Shown here in pieces: positions 51,518 to 64,000 of a stretch of 64,000 bases of DNA. Within the stretch, counting starts at the first letter, position 1, and every line of letters starts with the position of its first letter. The position numbers and the translations under genes were made by a program. The notes under the pieces are model-generated. The model ran no database searches and was not told the DNA's origin. It saw nothing but the letters and a program-made list of their open reading frames with translations. The DNA lies in contig NZ_JABTTS010000010.1 in assembly GCF_018638295.1 (NCBI RefSeq), forward strand, positions 236,636 to 300,635, in the 5' to 3' direction. The stretch comes from Streptomyces sp. CHD11 (lineage in GTDB: Bacteria > Actinomycetota > Actinomycetes > Streptomycetales > Streptomycetaceae).

Positions 51518-52018
51518 CTACTCGTCGTGGGAGGCCACGGCACGCCGCGCGTCCGCGTCCAGGACGCCCCAGCTGATCAGCTGCTCGGTGAGCACCGAGG
51601 GCGACTGGTCGTAGATGACGGCGAGGGTGCGCAGGTCGTCCTGACGGATCGAGAGCACCTTGCCGTTGTAGTCGCCGCGCTGGGACTGGATCGTCGCCGC
51701 GTAGCGCTGCAGCGGGCCCGCCTTCTCGGCCGGCACCGTGGCCAGCCGCTCCAGGTCCAGGACCAGCTTCGGCGGCGGCTCGGCGGCGCCTCCCGGGGTG
51801 GTACCCGGCAGCAGCTCCTGCACCGGCACGCCGTAGAAGTCCGCCAGCTCCGCAAGGCGCTGTACGGTCACGGCGCGGTCGCCGCGCTCGTACGAACCGA
51901 CCACGACCGCCTTCCAGCGGCCCTGGGACTTCTCCTCGACACCGTGGAGGGAAAGGCCCTGCTGGGTGCGGATCGCCCGGAGCTTGGCCCCGAGCTGTTT
52001 GGCGTATTCGCTGGACAT
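51518..52018 (-). CDS. bldD: Developmental regulator BldD
   Basis: The 166-residue protein matches BldD, the c-di-GMP-responsive repressor that holds Streptomyces in vegetative growth. An N-terminal helix-turn-helix (AKQLGAKLRAIRTQQGLSLH ... ERGDRAVTVQRLAELADFYG) is joined to a C-terminal domain. The c-di-GMP-binding RGD-x8-RxxD signature is intact in RGDYNGKVLSIRQDD. The ATG at 52018 has GGGGAGC upstream; an in-frame start at 52111 lies upstream of the probable transcript start. It lies next to pyrR and nusB, as I remember in S. coelicolor. Confidence 0.96.
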   Translation of the reverse strand: MSSEYAKQLGAKLRAIRTQQGLSLHGVEEKSQGRWKAVVVGSYERGDRAVTVQRLAELADFYGVPVQELLPGTTPGGAAEPPPKLVLDLERLATVPAEKAGPLQRYAATIQSQRGDYNGKVLSIRQDDLRTLAVIYDQSPSVLTEQLISWGVLDADARRAVASHDE

Positions 52019-52075
52019 ATAGCTCCCCGGCACTGTGTCGACGCGGCTCTGGCTGGTTTCCATGCCGCGCGGCTG

Positions 52076-52118
52076 GTAACTCACTGTGAGGTTACGCAGC
52101 GTTACTCTCATGCGTCAA
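52076..52118 (-). promoter_or_regulatory. bldD promoter with overlapping BldD-like operator
   Basis: On the minus strand TTGACG (52113-52118) and TAACCT (52089-52094) with 18-bp spacing form a promoter. The near-palindrome GTAACTCACTGTGAGGTTAC (52076-52095) covers the -10 and start. It contains the CTCAC-N-GTGAG core, resembling the AGTGA/TCACC half-sites of BldD, which is known to repress its own gene. Confidence 0.7.
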
Positions 52119-52236
52119 GCCGAATGGTCCACACCGACTCTTCCGTGGTAGCGAAGATCGGCTACGCCATTGGAGTGATGGGGGGTGTCGTTCCGCGCGG
52201 ATTCCGGCCTGATAGCCTGAGCGACGCAATCCGACG

Positions 52237-52867
<631 letters not shown>

Positions 52868-52970
52868 CTCCTCGGGCGCGCACCGACGGGTGTGCGCCGG
52901 CTCGGCACGCCTGCGCGCGTACCCGTCCGCCCGATTTCGCCACATTGAACTGCCTTACGGAGCCTGACAG

Positions 52971-53951
52971 ATGCAGCGTCATCTCATCTCGGCCGCCGAC
53001 CTCACCCGCGACGACGCCGTCCTGATCCTCGACACCGCCGAGGAGATGGCCCGGGTCGCCGACCGGCCGATCAAGAAACTTCCGACCCTGCGCGGCCGCA
53101 CGGTCGTGAACCTCTTCTTCGAGGACTCCACCCGCACCCGGATCTCCTTCGAGGCCGCCGAGAAGCGGCTGTCCGCGGACGTCATCAACTTCACCGCGAA
53201 GGGCTCCAGCGTCTCCAAGGGCGAGTCCCTGAAGGACACCGCCCAGACCCTGGAGGCCATGGGCGTCGACGCCGTGGTCATCCGGCACGGCGCCTCCGGG
53301 GCCCCGTACCGGCTGGCGACCTCGGGCTGGATCGACGCGCACGTCATCAACGCGGGCGACGGCACCCACCAGCACCCGACCCAGGCCCTGCTCGACGCCT
53401 TCACCATGCGGCGCCGGCTGGTCGGCCGGGACGCCGGGATCGGACGGGACCTCGCCGGCCGGCGCATCACGATCGTCGGCGACGTCCTGCACAGCCGGGT
53501 CGCCCGCTCCAACGTCGACCTGCTGCACACCCTCGGCGCCGAGGTCACCCTCGTCGCCCCGCCCACGCTGCTGCCGGTCGGCATCGACACCTGGCCCTGC
53601 GAGGTCTCCTACGACCTCGACTCCACGCTGGCGAAGTCCGACGCGGTGATGATGCTGCGGGTGCAGCGCGAGCGGATGAACGCCGCCTTCTTCCCCACCG
53701 AGCGGGAGTACTCGCGCCGCTACGGCCTCGACGGCGAGCGCATGGCGCGGATGCCCGGACACGCCATCGTGATGCACCCGGGTCCGATGGTCCGCGGCAT
53801 GGAGATCACCGCCGACGTCGCGGACTCCGACCGCTGCACCGTGATCGAGCAGGTCACGAACGGAGTCTCCATCCGGATGGCCGTCCTCTACCTGCTGCTG
53901 GGCGGCAACGAGCCCGCCGTGACCCACGCCCGTACCACCGAGGAGAAGTAA
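52971..53951 (+). CDS. pyrB: Aspartate carbamoyltransferase catalytic subunit
   Basis: The 326-residue enzyme condenses carbamoyl phosphate and aspartate. It has the carbamoyl-phosphate loop [19 protein letters not shown], the loop residues in [24 protein letters not shown], and [12 protein letters not shown]. No pyrI regulatory subunit follows; pyrC starts 5 bp on. Confidence 0.97.
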   Translation: MQRHLISAADLTRDDAVLILDTAEEMARVADRPIKKLPTLRGRTVVNLFFEDSTRTRISFEAAEKRLSADVINFTAKGSSVSKGESLKDTAQTLEAMGVDAVVIRHGASGAPYRLATSGWIDAHVINAGDGTHQHPTQALLDAFTMRRRLVGRDAGIGRDLAGRRITIVGDVLHSRVARSNVDLLHTLGAEVTLVAPPTLLPVGIDTWPCEVSYDLDSTLAKSDAVMMLRVQRERMNAAFFPTEREYSRRYGLDGERMARMPGHAIVMHPGPMVRGMEITADVADSDRCTVIEQVTNGVSIRMAVLYLLLGGNEPAVTHARTTEEK

Positions 53952-53956
53952 GAATC

Positions 53957-55243
53957 ATGAGCAAGATCCTGATCCGCGGTGCGAAGGTCCTCGGCGGCGA
54001 GCCGCGGGACGTACTGATCGACGGCCGGACGATCGCCGAGGTCGGCACCGGCCTGTCCGCCGAGGGTGCCGAGGTCGTGGAGGCCGCCGGCCGGGTTCTC
54101 CTGCCGGGTCTGGTCGATCTGCACACGCACCTGCGCGAGCCCGGCCGCGAGGACTCCGAGACCGTGCTGACCGGTACCCGCGCGGCGGCGAGCGGCGGCT
54201 ACACCAACGTGTTCGCCATGGCCAACACCTTCCCGGTCGCCGACACCGCCGGCGTCGTCGAGCAGGTCTGGCGGCTCGGCCAGGAGTCCGGCTACTGCGA
54301 CGTACAGCCCATCGGCGCCGTCACCGTAGGGCTCGAGGGCCGCAAACTCGCCGAACTGGGCGCGATGCACGAGTCCGCGGCCGGTGTCACGGTCTTCTCC
54401 GACGACGGCAAGTGCGTCCACGACGCCGTGATCATGCGCCGCGCGCTGGAGTACGTGAAGGCGTTCGGCGGGGTCGTCGCCCAGCACGCGCAGGAGCCGC
54501 GGCTCACCGAGGGCGCCGAGATGAACGAAGGCGTCGTCTCCGCCCAGCTCGGCCTCGGCGGCTGGCCCGCCGTGGCCGAGGAGTCGGTCATCGCGCGGGA
54601 CGTGCTGCTCGCCGAGCACGTCGGCTCCCGCGTCCACATCTGCCACCTGTCGACCGCCGGGTCCGTCGAGATCGTCCGCTGGGCCAAGTCCCGCGGCATC
54701 GACGTCACCGCCGAGGTCACCCCGCACCACCTCCTCCTCACCGACGAGCTGGTACGGACGTACAACCCGGTCTACAAGGTCAACCCGCCGCTGCGTACCG
54801 AGCGGGACGTCATGGCCCTGCGCGAGGCGCTCGCCGACGGCACGATCGACATCGTCGCCACCGACCACGCCCCGCACCCGCACGAGGACAAGGACTGCGA
54901 GTGGGCCGCCGCCGCCATGGGCATGGTCGGCCTGGAGACGGCGCTGTCGGTGGTCCAGGAGACGATGGTCGACACCGGGCTGCTGGACTGGGCCGGCGTC
55001 GCCGACCGCATGTCCTTCGGGCCCGCGCGCATCGGACGGGCCAAGGGCCACGGCCGTCCCGTCTCGGCAGGTGAGCCCGCCAACCTCACCCTTCTCGACA
55101 CGGCATACCGTGGCCCCGTGGACCCCGCGGGCTTCGCCTCGCGCAGCCGCAACACCCCGTACGAGGGCCGTGAGCTGCCGGGCCGTGTCACCCACACCTG
55201 GCTCCGGGGCAAGGCCACGCTCGTCGACGGGAAGCTCACGTGA
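53957..55243 (+). CDS. pyrC: Dihydroorotase
   Basis: The 428-residue amidohydrolase (class I, PyrC of the multifunctional type) closes carbamoyl aspartate. Zinc ligands lie in [13 protein letters not shown] and later His in [10 protein letters not shown] and [11 protein letters not shown]; the catalytic Asp is in IVATDHAPH. It starts at ATG 53957. Its stop overlaps the next gene's GTG by 4 bp. Confidence 0.96.
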   Translation: MSKILIRGAKVLGGEPRDVLIDGRTIAEVGTGLSAEGAEVVEAAGRVLLPGLVDLHTHLREPGREDSETVLTGTRAAASGGYTNVFAMANTFPVADTAGVVEQVWRLGQESGYCDVQPIGAVTVGLEGRKLAELGAMHESAAGVTVFSDDGKCVHDAVIMRRALEYVKAFGGVVAQHAQEPRLTEGAEMNEGVVSAQLGLGGWPAVAEESVIARDVLLAEHVGSRVHICHLSTAGSVEIVRWAKSRGIDVTAEVTPHHLLLTDELVRTYNPVYKVNPPLRTERDVMALREALADGTIDIVATDHAPHPHEDKDCEWAAAAMGMVGLETALSVVQETMVDTGLLDWAGVADRMSFGPARIGRAKGHGRPVSAGEPANLTLLDTAYRGPVDPAGFASRSRNTPYEGRELPGRVTHTWLRGKATLVDGKLT

Positions 55244-55800
55244 CACCTGTAATCCTGCTGGCCGCCGGGAAGGAATCGGCGGAAGTGACCGACTGGGCCG
55301 CCCGGATCGGCTGGGTCGTCGGACTCGCCCTCTTCGTCGCGCTCGTCTACTGGCTGATGCGCGAGGGCTGGAAGTGGCGAGGCACCCTCCAGGGCGACCT
55401 TCCGGAGCTGCACAGCGCGCCGGACGACCCGGGCCCGGCGAAACTGGAGCTGAGCGGCCGCTACCACGGCTCCACGACCGCCGGTCAGTGGCTCGACCGC
55501 ATCGTGGCGCACGGCCTGGGCACCCGCAGCAGGGCCGAGCTGACGCTCACCGACGCCGGACTGGACGTCGTACGCCCCGGAGCGGAGGACTTCTTCATCC
55601 CGGCGGACGCGCTGCGCGAGGTCCGGCTGGACAAGGGCATCGCCGGCAAGGTCCTCACCGAGGGCGGCCTGCTGATTGTCACCTGGGCACACGGCGAGCG
55701 GCTGATCGACTCCGGTTTCCGCTCCGACCACGCGGCCGAGCACAACGAGTGGGCCGAGACCCTCCGCCACATGATCGACAAGATGGAAGGCGCACGATGA
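55240..55800 (+). CDS. PH-like domain membrane protein inside the pyr operon
   Basis: The 186-residue protein has one transmembrane helix ([19 protein letters not shown]) after a short outer N-terminus. A cytoplasmic beta-rich domain follows ([30 protein letters not shown]-like [11 protein letters not shown]), ending in an amphipathic helix. The pattern fits the PH-like annotation given to actinobacterial homologues. It overlaps pyrC and carA by 4 bp each, so it is translated as part of the pathway operon. No role is known. Confidence 0.85.
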   Translation: MTPVILLAAGKESAEVTDWAARIGWVVGLALFVALVYWLMREGWKWRGTLQGDLPELHSAPDDPGPAKLELSGRYHGSTTAGQWLDRIVAHGLGTRSRAELTLTDAGLDVVRPGAEDFFIPADALREVRLDKGIAGKVLTEGGLLIVTWAHGERLIDSGFRSDHAAEHNEWAETLRHMIDKMEGAR

Positions 55801-56946
55801 CAACCTCCACCAGGGGAACCGGCAAGGTTCCCGCCGTACTCGTCCTGGAGGACGGCCGGAGTTTCCGCGGCCGTTCCTACGGGGCGGTGGGGGAGACCTT
55901 CGGCGAAGCGGTGTTCTCCACCGGTATGACCGGTTACCAGGAGACCCTCACCGACCCGTCCTACCACCGCCAGGTCGTCGTCATGACCGCCCCGCACGTG
56001 GGGAACACCGGCGTCAACGACGAGGACATGGAGTCCCGGAGGATCTGGGTCTCCGGCTACGTCGTCCGCGACCCCGCACGCGTCCCCTCCAACTGGCGCT
56101 CGACGCGCTCGCTGGACGAGGAGCTGGCCGCCCAGGGCGTCGTCGGCATCTGCGGCATCGACACCCGCGCGCTCACCCGCCATCTGCGGGAACGCGGCGC
56201 CATGCGGGTCGGCGTCTTCTCCGGTGACGCGGTCACCGACGAGGCCTCGATGCTCGCGCGGGTGCGCAGGGCCCCCGAGATGAGCGGCGCCGACCTCTCC
56301 GCAGAGGTCGCCACCACCGAGCCGTACGTCGTCCCGGCGGTCGGCGAGAAGCGGTTCACCGTCGCCGCCGTCGACCTCGGCATCAAGGGCATGACCCCGC
56401 ACCGGATGGCCGAGCGTGGCATCGAGGTGCACGTCCTGCCGGCCACGGCGACCGTGGAGGACGTCTACGCCGTCGACCCGGACGGCGTCTTCTTCTCCAA
56501 CGGACCCGGCGACCCGTCCACCGCCGACCACGCGGTCTCCGTCATGCGGGCGGTCCTGGAACGCGGCACCCCGCTCTTCGGCATCTGCTTCGGCAACCAG
56601 ATCCTGGGCCGGGCCCTCGGCTTCGGCACCTACAAGCTGAAGTACGGCCACCGCGGCATCAACCAGCCGGTGCAGGACCGTACGACCGGCAAGGTCGAGG
56701 TCACCGCGCACAACCACGGCTTCGCCGTCGACGCCCCGCTGGACAAGGTCTCCGACACCCCCTACGGCCGTGCCGAGGTCTCCCACGTGTGCCTCAACGA
56801 CAACGTGGTGGAGGGTCTCCAGCTGCTCGACCGGCCGGCCTTCAGCGTCCAGTACCACCCGGAAGCGGCAGCCGGCCCGCACGACGCCGCCTACCTGTTC
56901 GACCGCTTCACCTCTCTGATGAGCACCGTTCCGATGGAGGGCCAGC

Positions 56947-56954
<8 letters not shown>
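55797..56954 (+). CDS. carA: Carbamoyl-phosphate synthase small subunit (glutaminase)
   Basis: The 385-residue subunit has the N-terminal CarA domain ([49 protein letters not shown]) and a class I amidotransferase domain with nucleophile Cys in [11 protein letters not shown] and His/Glu in QYHPEAAAG. It passes ammonia to CarB for pyrimidine and arginine synthesis. ATG 55797 overlaps the preceding stop by 4 bp. Confidence 0.97.
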
Positions 56955-60258
<3,304 letters not shown>

Positions 60259-60267
60259 CAGCCCGCA

Positions 60268-60310
60268 GGGGGACACCGGAAACGGTGTCCCCCTCTTCAT
60301 GAGGGACACC
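60268..60310 (+). promoter_or_regulatory. Two competing hairpins at the carB-pyrD junction
   Basis: Segment 1 GGGGGACACCG (60268-60278) pairs with segment 2 CGGTGTCCCCC (60283-60293) around a GAAA loop, followed by TCTT. Segment 3 GGGACACC (60303-60310) repeats part of segment 1, can also pair with segment 2 (60284-60291), and contains the pyrD ribosome site. The first hairpin could be a terminator; the second would mask pyrD initiation. Confidence 0.6.
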
Positions 60311-61413
<1,103 letters not shown>

Positions 61414-61417
<4 letters not shown>

Positions 61418-62259
61418 CCGCTCCGGAACCCTTCGGCGCGCGGCTGCGCCGCGCGATGGACGAGCGGGGCCCGCTGTGCGTGGGCATCGACCCGCACGCC
61501 TCCCTGCTCGCCGAGTGGGGTCTGAACGACGACGTGAGGGGCCTGGAGACCTTCAGCCGTACGGTCGTCGAGGCGGTCGCCGGACGGGTAGCCGTCCTCA
61601 AGCCGCAGAGTGCCTTCTTCGAGCGCTTCGGCTCGCGCGGCATCGCCGTCCTGGAGAAGACGGTCCAGGAGGCACGGGCGGCCGGGGCACTGGTCGTCAT
61701 GGACGCCAAGCGCGGTGACATCGGCTCCACCATGGCCGCCTACGCCGAGTCCTTCCTGCACAGGGACGCGCCCCTGTTCTCGGACGCGCTCACCGTCTCC
61801 CCGTACCTCGGTTACGGCTCGCTGAGCCCGGCCGTCGCGCTGGCCCGGGAGACCGGTACCGGGCTGTTCGTGCTGGCGCTGACGTCCAATCCGGAGGGCG
61901 GGGAGGTGCAGCACGCGGTGCGCGCCGACGGGCGTACCGTCGGGGCGACCGTGCTCGGGCACCTTGCCCTGGAGAACGCCGGCGAGGAGCCGCTGGGGTC
62001 CTTCGGCGCGGTGGTCGGCGCGACACTCGGCGACCTGTCCTCCTACGATCTGGACACCGGCGGCCCGATCCTCGCCCCCGGCATCGGCGCGCAGGGTGCC
62101 ACGGCGGCCGATCTCCCGGCGGTGTTCGGAAGGACGGTGCGCAATGTCGTGCCCAACGTCAGCCGGGGAGTGTTGCGCCACGGTCCCGACGTGGTCGCTC
62201 TGCGTGACGCCGCGGAGCGGTTCGCGGAAGAGATCCGGACCGCGGTGACGGCTGCCTGA
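61414..62259 (+). CDS. pyrF: Orotidine 5'-phosphate decarboxylase (type 2)
   Basis: The 281-residue enzyme makes UMP. It is of the longer actinobacterial type 2: [30 protein letters not shown], and the catalytic Lys/Asp in [19 protein letters not shown], with [16 protein letters not shown] [14 protein letters not shown] 61414 overlaps the pyrD stop by 4 bp. It ends the pyr operon. Confidence 0.96.
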
Positions 62260-62337
62260 GACCGGCCGACGAGGGAATCCGTGGTCGTCGCGCTGCGCGG
62301 ACATCCTCGAATCCGCAGCCTTTTGTCCGTAATGCCC

Positions 62338-62365
62338 GTCCTGGCTGAGGCTGACCAGGACTTTT
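62338..62365 (+). terminator. Terminator of the pyr operon
   Basis: GTCCTGG (62338-62344) pairs with CCAGGAC (62355-62361), followed directly by TTTT. It lies 79 bp after pyrF and before the sIHF gene. Confidence 0.7.
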
Positions 62366-62514
62366 CCGCAGTTCTCGCTGACTCAGGCGAATCTGGCCGC
62401 TAGTCTCCGACGGAGAGTGAACGGGCGACGCTGTCGCCCGTGACTCCAGGTGTGGGGCGACCAGGTTCCTCACCGGTCCGTATCCGACAGTTCGACATCC
62501 GAGGTGACGTAGGC

Positions 62515-62838
62515 GTGGCTCTTCCGCCCCTTACCCCTGAACAGCGCGCAGCCGCGCTCGAAAAGGCCGCCGCGGCTCGCCGGGAGCGGGCCGAGGTCAA
62601 GAATCGACTCAAGCACTCCGGCGCCTCGCTTCACGAGGTCATCAAGCAGGGCCAGGAGAACGACGTCATCGGCAAGATGAAGGTCTCCGCCCTGCTCGAG
62701 TCCCTGCCCGGCGTCGGCAAGGTCCGCGCCAAGCAGATCATGGAGCGACTGGGCATTTCCGAGAGCCGCCGGGTTCGTGGTCTCGGTTCCAACCAGATCG
62801 CCTCCCTGGAGCGCGAGTTCGGCAGTACCGGCTCCTGA
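62515..62838 (+). CDS. Integration host factor-like nucleoid protein (sIHF)
   Basis: The 107-residue basic protein matches actinobacterial sIHF/mIHF: a long N-terminal helix (EQRAAALEKAAAARRERAEV), then a helix-two-turn-helix fold with LESLPGVGKVRAKQIMERLG and the Arg-rich ESRRVRGLGSNQ. It binds DNA without sequence preference and affects supercoiling, sporulation and antibiotics in Streptomyces. GTG 62515 gives the known N-terminus ALPPLTPEQ; the in-frame ATG at 62440 would add 25 residues. Confidence 0.94.
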   Translation: MALPPLTPEQRAAALEKAAAARRERAEVKNRLKHSGASLHEVIKQGQENDVIGKMKVSALLESLPGVGKVRAKQIMERLGISESRRVRGLGSNQIASLEREFGSTGS

Positions 62839-62886
62839 GTGCCGGGCAGCCCGGGACCGGCGTCCCGGGCATCCCGGGATTGCTGG

Positions 62887-62892
62887 AATAAT
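62887..62892 (+). promoter_or_regulatory. -10 element of a leaderless gmk transcript
   Basis: AATAAT (62887-62892, in GAATAAT) ends 6 bp before the gmk ATG at 62899, and no Shine-Dalgarno precedes it. Transcription would start at or next to the A of ATG. Confidence 0.55.
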
Positions 62893-62898
62893 CGCCGC

Positions 62899-63492
62899 AT
62901 GGCTGCAACACCCCGGGGGACGTCCCCCGTACCCCCGGACGTACGTCCGCGGCTGACCGTGCTCTCCGGCCCCTCCGGGGTCGGCAAGAGCACGGTCGTC
63001 GCCCATATGCGCAAGGAACACCCGGAGGTCTGGCTCTCCGTCTCGGCGACGACGCGGAAGCCCCGCCCCGGTGAGCAGCACGGAGTCCACTACTTCTTCG
63101 TCACCGACGAGGAGATGGACAAGCTGATCGCCAACGGTGAGCTGCTGGAGTGGGCCGAGTTCGCCGGCAACCGCTACGGCACGCCCCGCGCGGCGGTGCT
63201 CGAGCACCTGGAGGCGGGTGTGCCCGTGCTGCTGGAGATCGACCTCCAGGGCGCGCGGCAGGTCCGCGGGTCCATGGCCGAGGCCCAGCTCGTGTTCCTG
63301 GCTCCCCCCTCGTGGGAAGAGCTCGTGCGCAGGCTCACGGGTCGCGGCACCGAGTCGGCCGAGGTCATCGAGCGGCGGCTCGCGGCCGCGAAGACCGAAC
63401 TGGCCGCCGAACCGGAATTCGACGTCACCCTGGTCAACACCTCCGTCAGGGACGTCGCCCGCGAGCTGCTAGCCTTGATGAAGGTCGTGTGA
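62899..63492 (+). CDS. gmk: Guanylate kinase
   Basis: The 197-residue enzyme phosphorylates GMP to GDP. It has the P-loop [12 protein letters not shown], the GMP-binding [20 protein letters not shown], and [16 protein letters not shown] 62899 ([18 protein letters not shown]) is preferred over an upstream in-frame start because a -10 sits exactly 6 bp before it. rpoZ follows after 62 bp, the common actinobacterial pair. Confidence 0.96.
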   Translation: MAATPRGTSPVPPDVRPRLTVLSGPSGVGKSTVVAHMRKEHPEVWLSVSATTRKPRPGEQHGVHYFFVTDEEMDKLIANGELLEWAEFAGNRYGTPRAAVLEHLEAGVPVLLEIDLQGARQVRGSMAEAQLVFLAPPSWEELVRRLTGRGTESAEVIERRLAAAKTELAAEPEFDVTLVNTSVRDVARELLALMKVV

Positions 63493-63554
63493 TCGTGAGC
63501 AGTCGCTCACCGCTCGGATCGACTGAATCTTTCCCATCCATCGGAAGGTAGAGC

Positions 63555-63827
63555 GTGTCCTCTTCCATCTCCGCGCCCGAGGGCATCATCAACCCGCCGA
63601 TCGACGAGCTCCTCGAGGCCACGGACTCGAAGTACAGCCTCGTGATCTACGCGGCCAAGCGGGCCCGACAGATCAACGCGTACTACTCGCAGCTCGGCGA
63701 GGGCCTGCTCGAGTACGTCGGTCCCCTCGTCGACACCCACGTCCACGAGAAGCCGCTCTCGATCGCCCTGCGCGAGATCAACGCGGGACTGCTGACCTCC
63801 GAGGCCGTCGAAGGCCCCGGCCAGTAA
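63555..63827 (+). CDS. rpoZ: RNA polymerase omega subunit
   Basis: The 90-residue omega subunit helps fold and hold beta-prime. It has [20 protein letters not shown], the [18 protein letters not shown] core helix and the actinobacterial [16 protein letters not shown] 63555 follows GGAAGG. Confidence 0.96.
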   Translation: MSSSISAPEGIINPPIDELLEATDSKYSLVIYAAKRARQINAYYSQLGEGLLEYVGPLVDTHVHEKPLSIALREINAGLLTSEAVEGPGQ

Positions 63828-63867
63828 CCGGTCAGTACGTCCTATCAGCGGTTCGCAGCTGACTTTT

Positions 63868-63902
63868 CCACAGGCCCGGCAGCACGTCTGCCGGGCCTGT
63901 GG
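63868..63902 (+). terminator. Hairpin after rpoZ
   Basis: A perfect 15-bp inverted repeat (63868-63882 with 63888-63902) has loop CACGT. It lies 41 bp after rpoZ. Confidence 0.8.
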
Positions 63903-63949
63903 TGTCTCATGGGGACTGGTCGCACATTTCCGAGGTCCGGGGAGAGACG

Positions 63950-64000
63950 GTGGACAAGCCGAAGGTCGTCCTGGGGGTCAGCGGCGGCATCGCCGCCTAC
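63950..64000 (+). CDS. coaBC: Bifunctional coenzyme A biosynthesis protein CoaBC (start only)
   Basis: Only the first 17 codons are in the window, from GTG 63950 after GGGGAGAG. VDKPKVVLGVSGGIAAY is the flavoprotein N-terminus (GVSGGIAAYK) of phosphopantothenoylcysteine decarboxylase/synthetase, and the gene normally follows rpoZ in actinobacteria. Confidence 0.85.
   Translation, partial: MDKPKVVLGVSGGIAAY

Overview
The window is a piece of a Streptomyces chromosome. GC content and third-position GC are very high, GTG and TTG starts are frequent, and the same gene set and order occur, as I remember it, in the core of the S. coelicolor chromosome (thrS to coaBC). bldD, an sIHF-type nucleoid protein and the phosphatidylinositol mannoside genes point the same way. 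No database search was run; identities rest on motifs and recognised family sequences.

Layout. (1) 1-4800: two identical tRNA-Val(CAC) genes bracket a decayed sugar-uptake and degradation locus. It holds an intact-looking promoter with LacI-type operators, a shuffled ABC solute-binding-protein pseudogene carrying a TnpB-only IS200/IS605-type element, and a doubly deleted exo-rhamnogalacturonan-lyase-like pseudogene, followed by a SRPBCC gene. (2) 4.9-13.1 kb: DnaQ-like exonuclease, thrS, HIT protein, a membrane protein and an EF-G-like GTPase. (3) 13.7-17.5 kb: phosphatidylinositol(-phosphate) synthase, PIM acyltransferase and PimA in one overlapping operon, then a small membrane protein. (4) 18.1-29.9 kb: pdxST, yebC, ruvCAB, yajC-secD-secF, apt, relA. 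(5) 29.9-36.7 kb: DUF349 protein and peptidyl-prolyl isomerase on the minus strand, then an MBL-fold hydrolase, hisS, a VKOR protein and rarA. (6) 37-44 kb: rpsD, two small proteins, alaS, ruvX, mltG, aroE. (7) 44.5-50.9 kb: aroC and aroK-aroB, a P-loop protein, an M24-like protein, efp. (8) nusB, bldD (minus) and the pyrimidine operon pyrR-pyrB-pyrC-(PH-like)-carA-carB-pyrD-pyrF. (9) sIHF, gmk, rpoZ and the first 17 codons of coaBC.

Most of the window is conserved housekeeping DNA with tight operons and 1-8 bp overlaps. The accessory part is the first 4.7 kb. The points I rate highest are the rearranged, TnpB-bearing pseudogene locus between duplicate tRNAs; the loss of the stop codon between aroK and aroB, with a G6/C6 hairpin at the junction; an M24 peptidase-like protein next to efp that lacks most metal ligands; and RNA structures at pyrR, pyrD and rpsD that look regulatory. 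I found no CRISPR array, prophage, biosynthetic cluster or clearly new multi-gene system.
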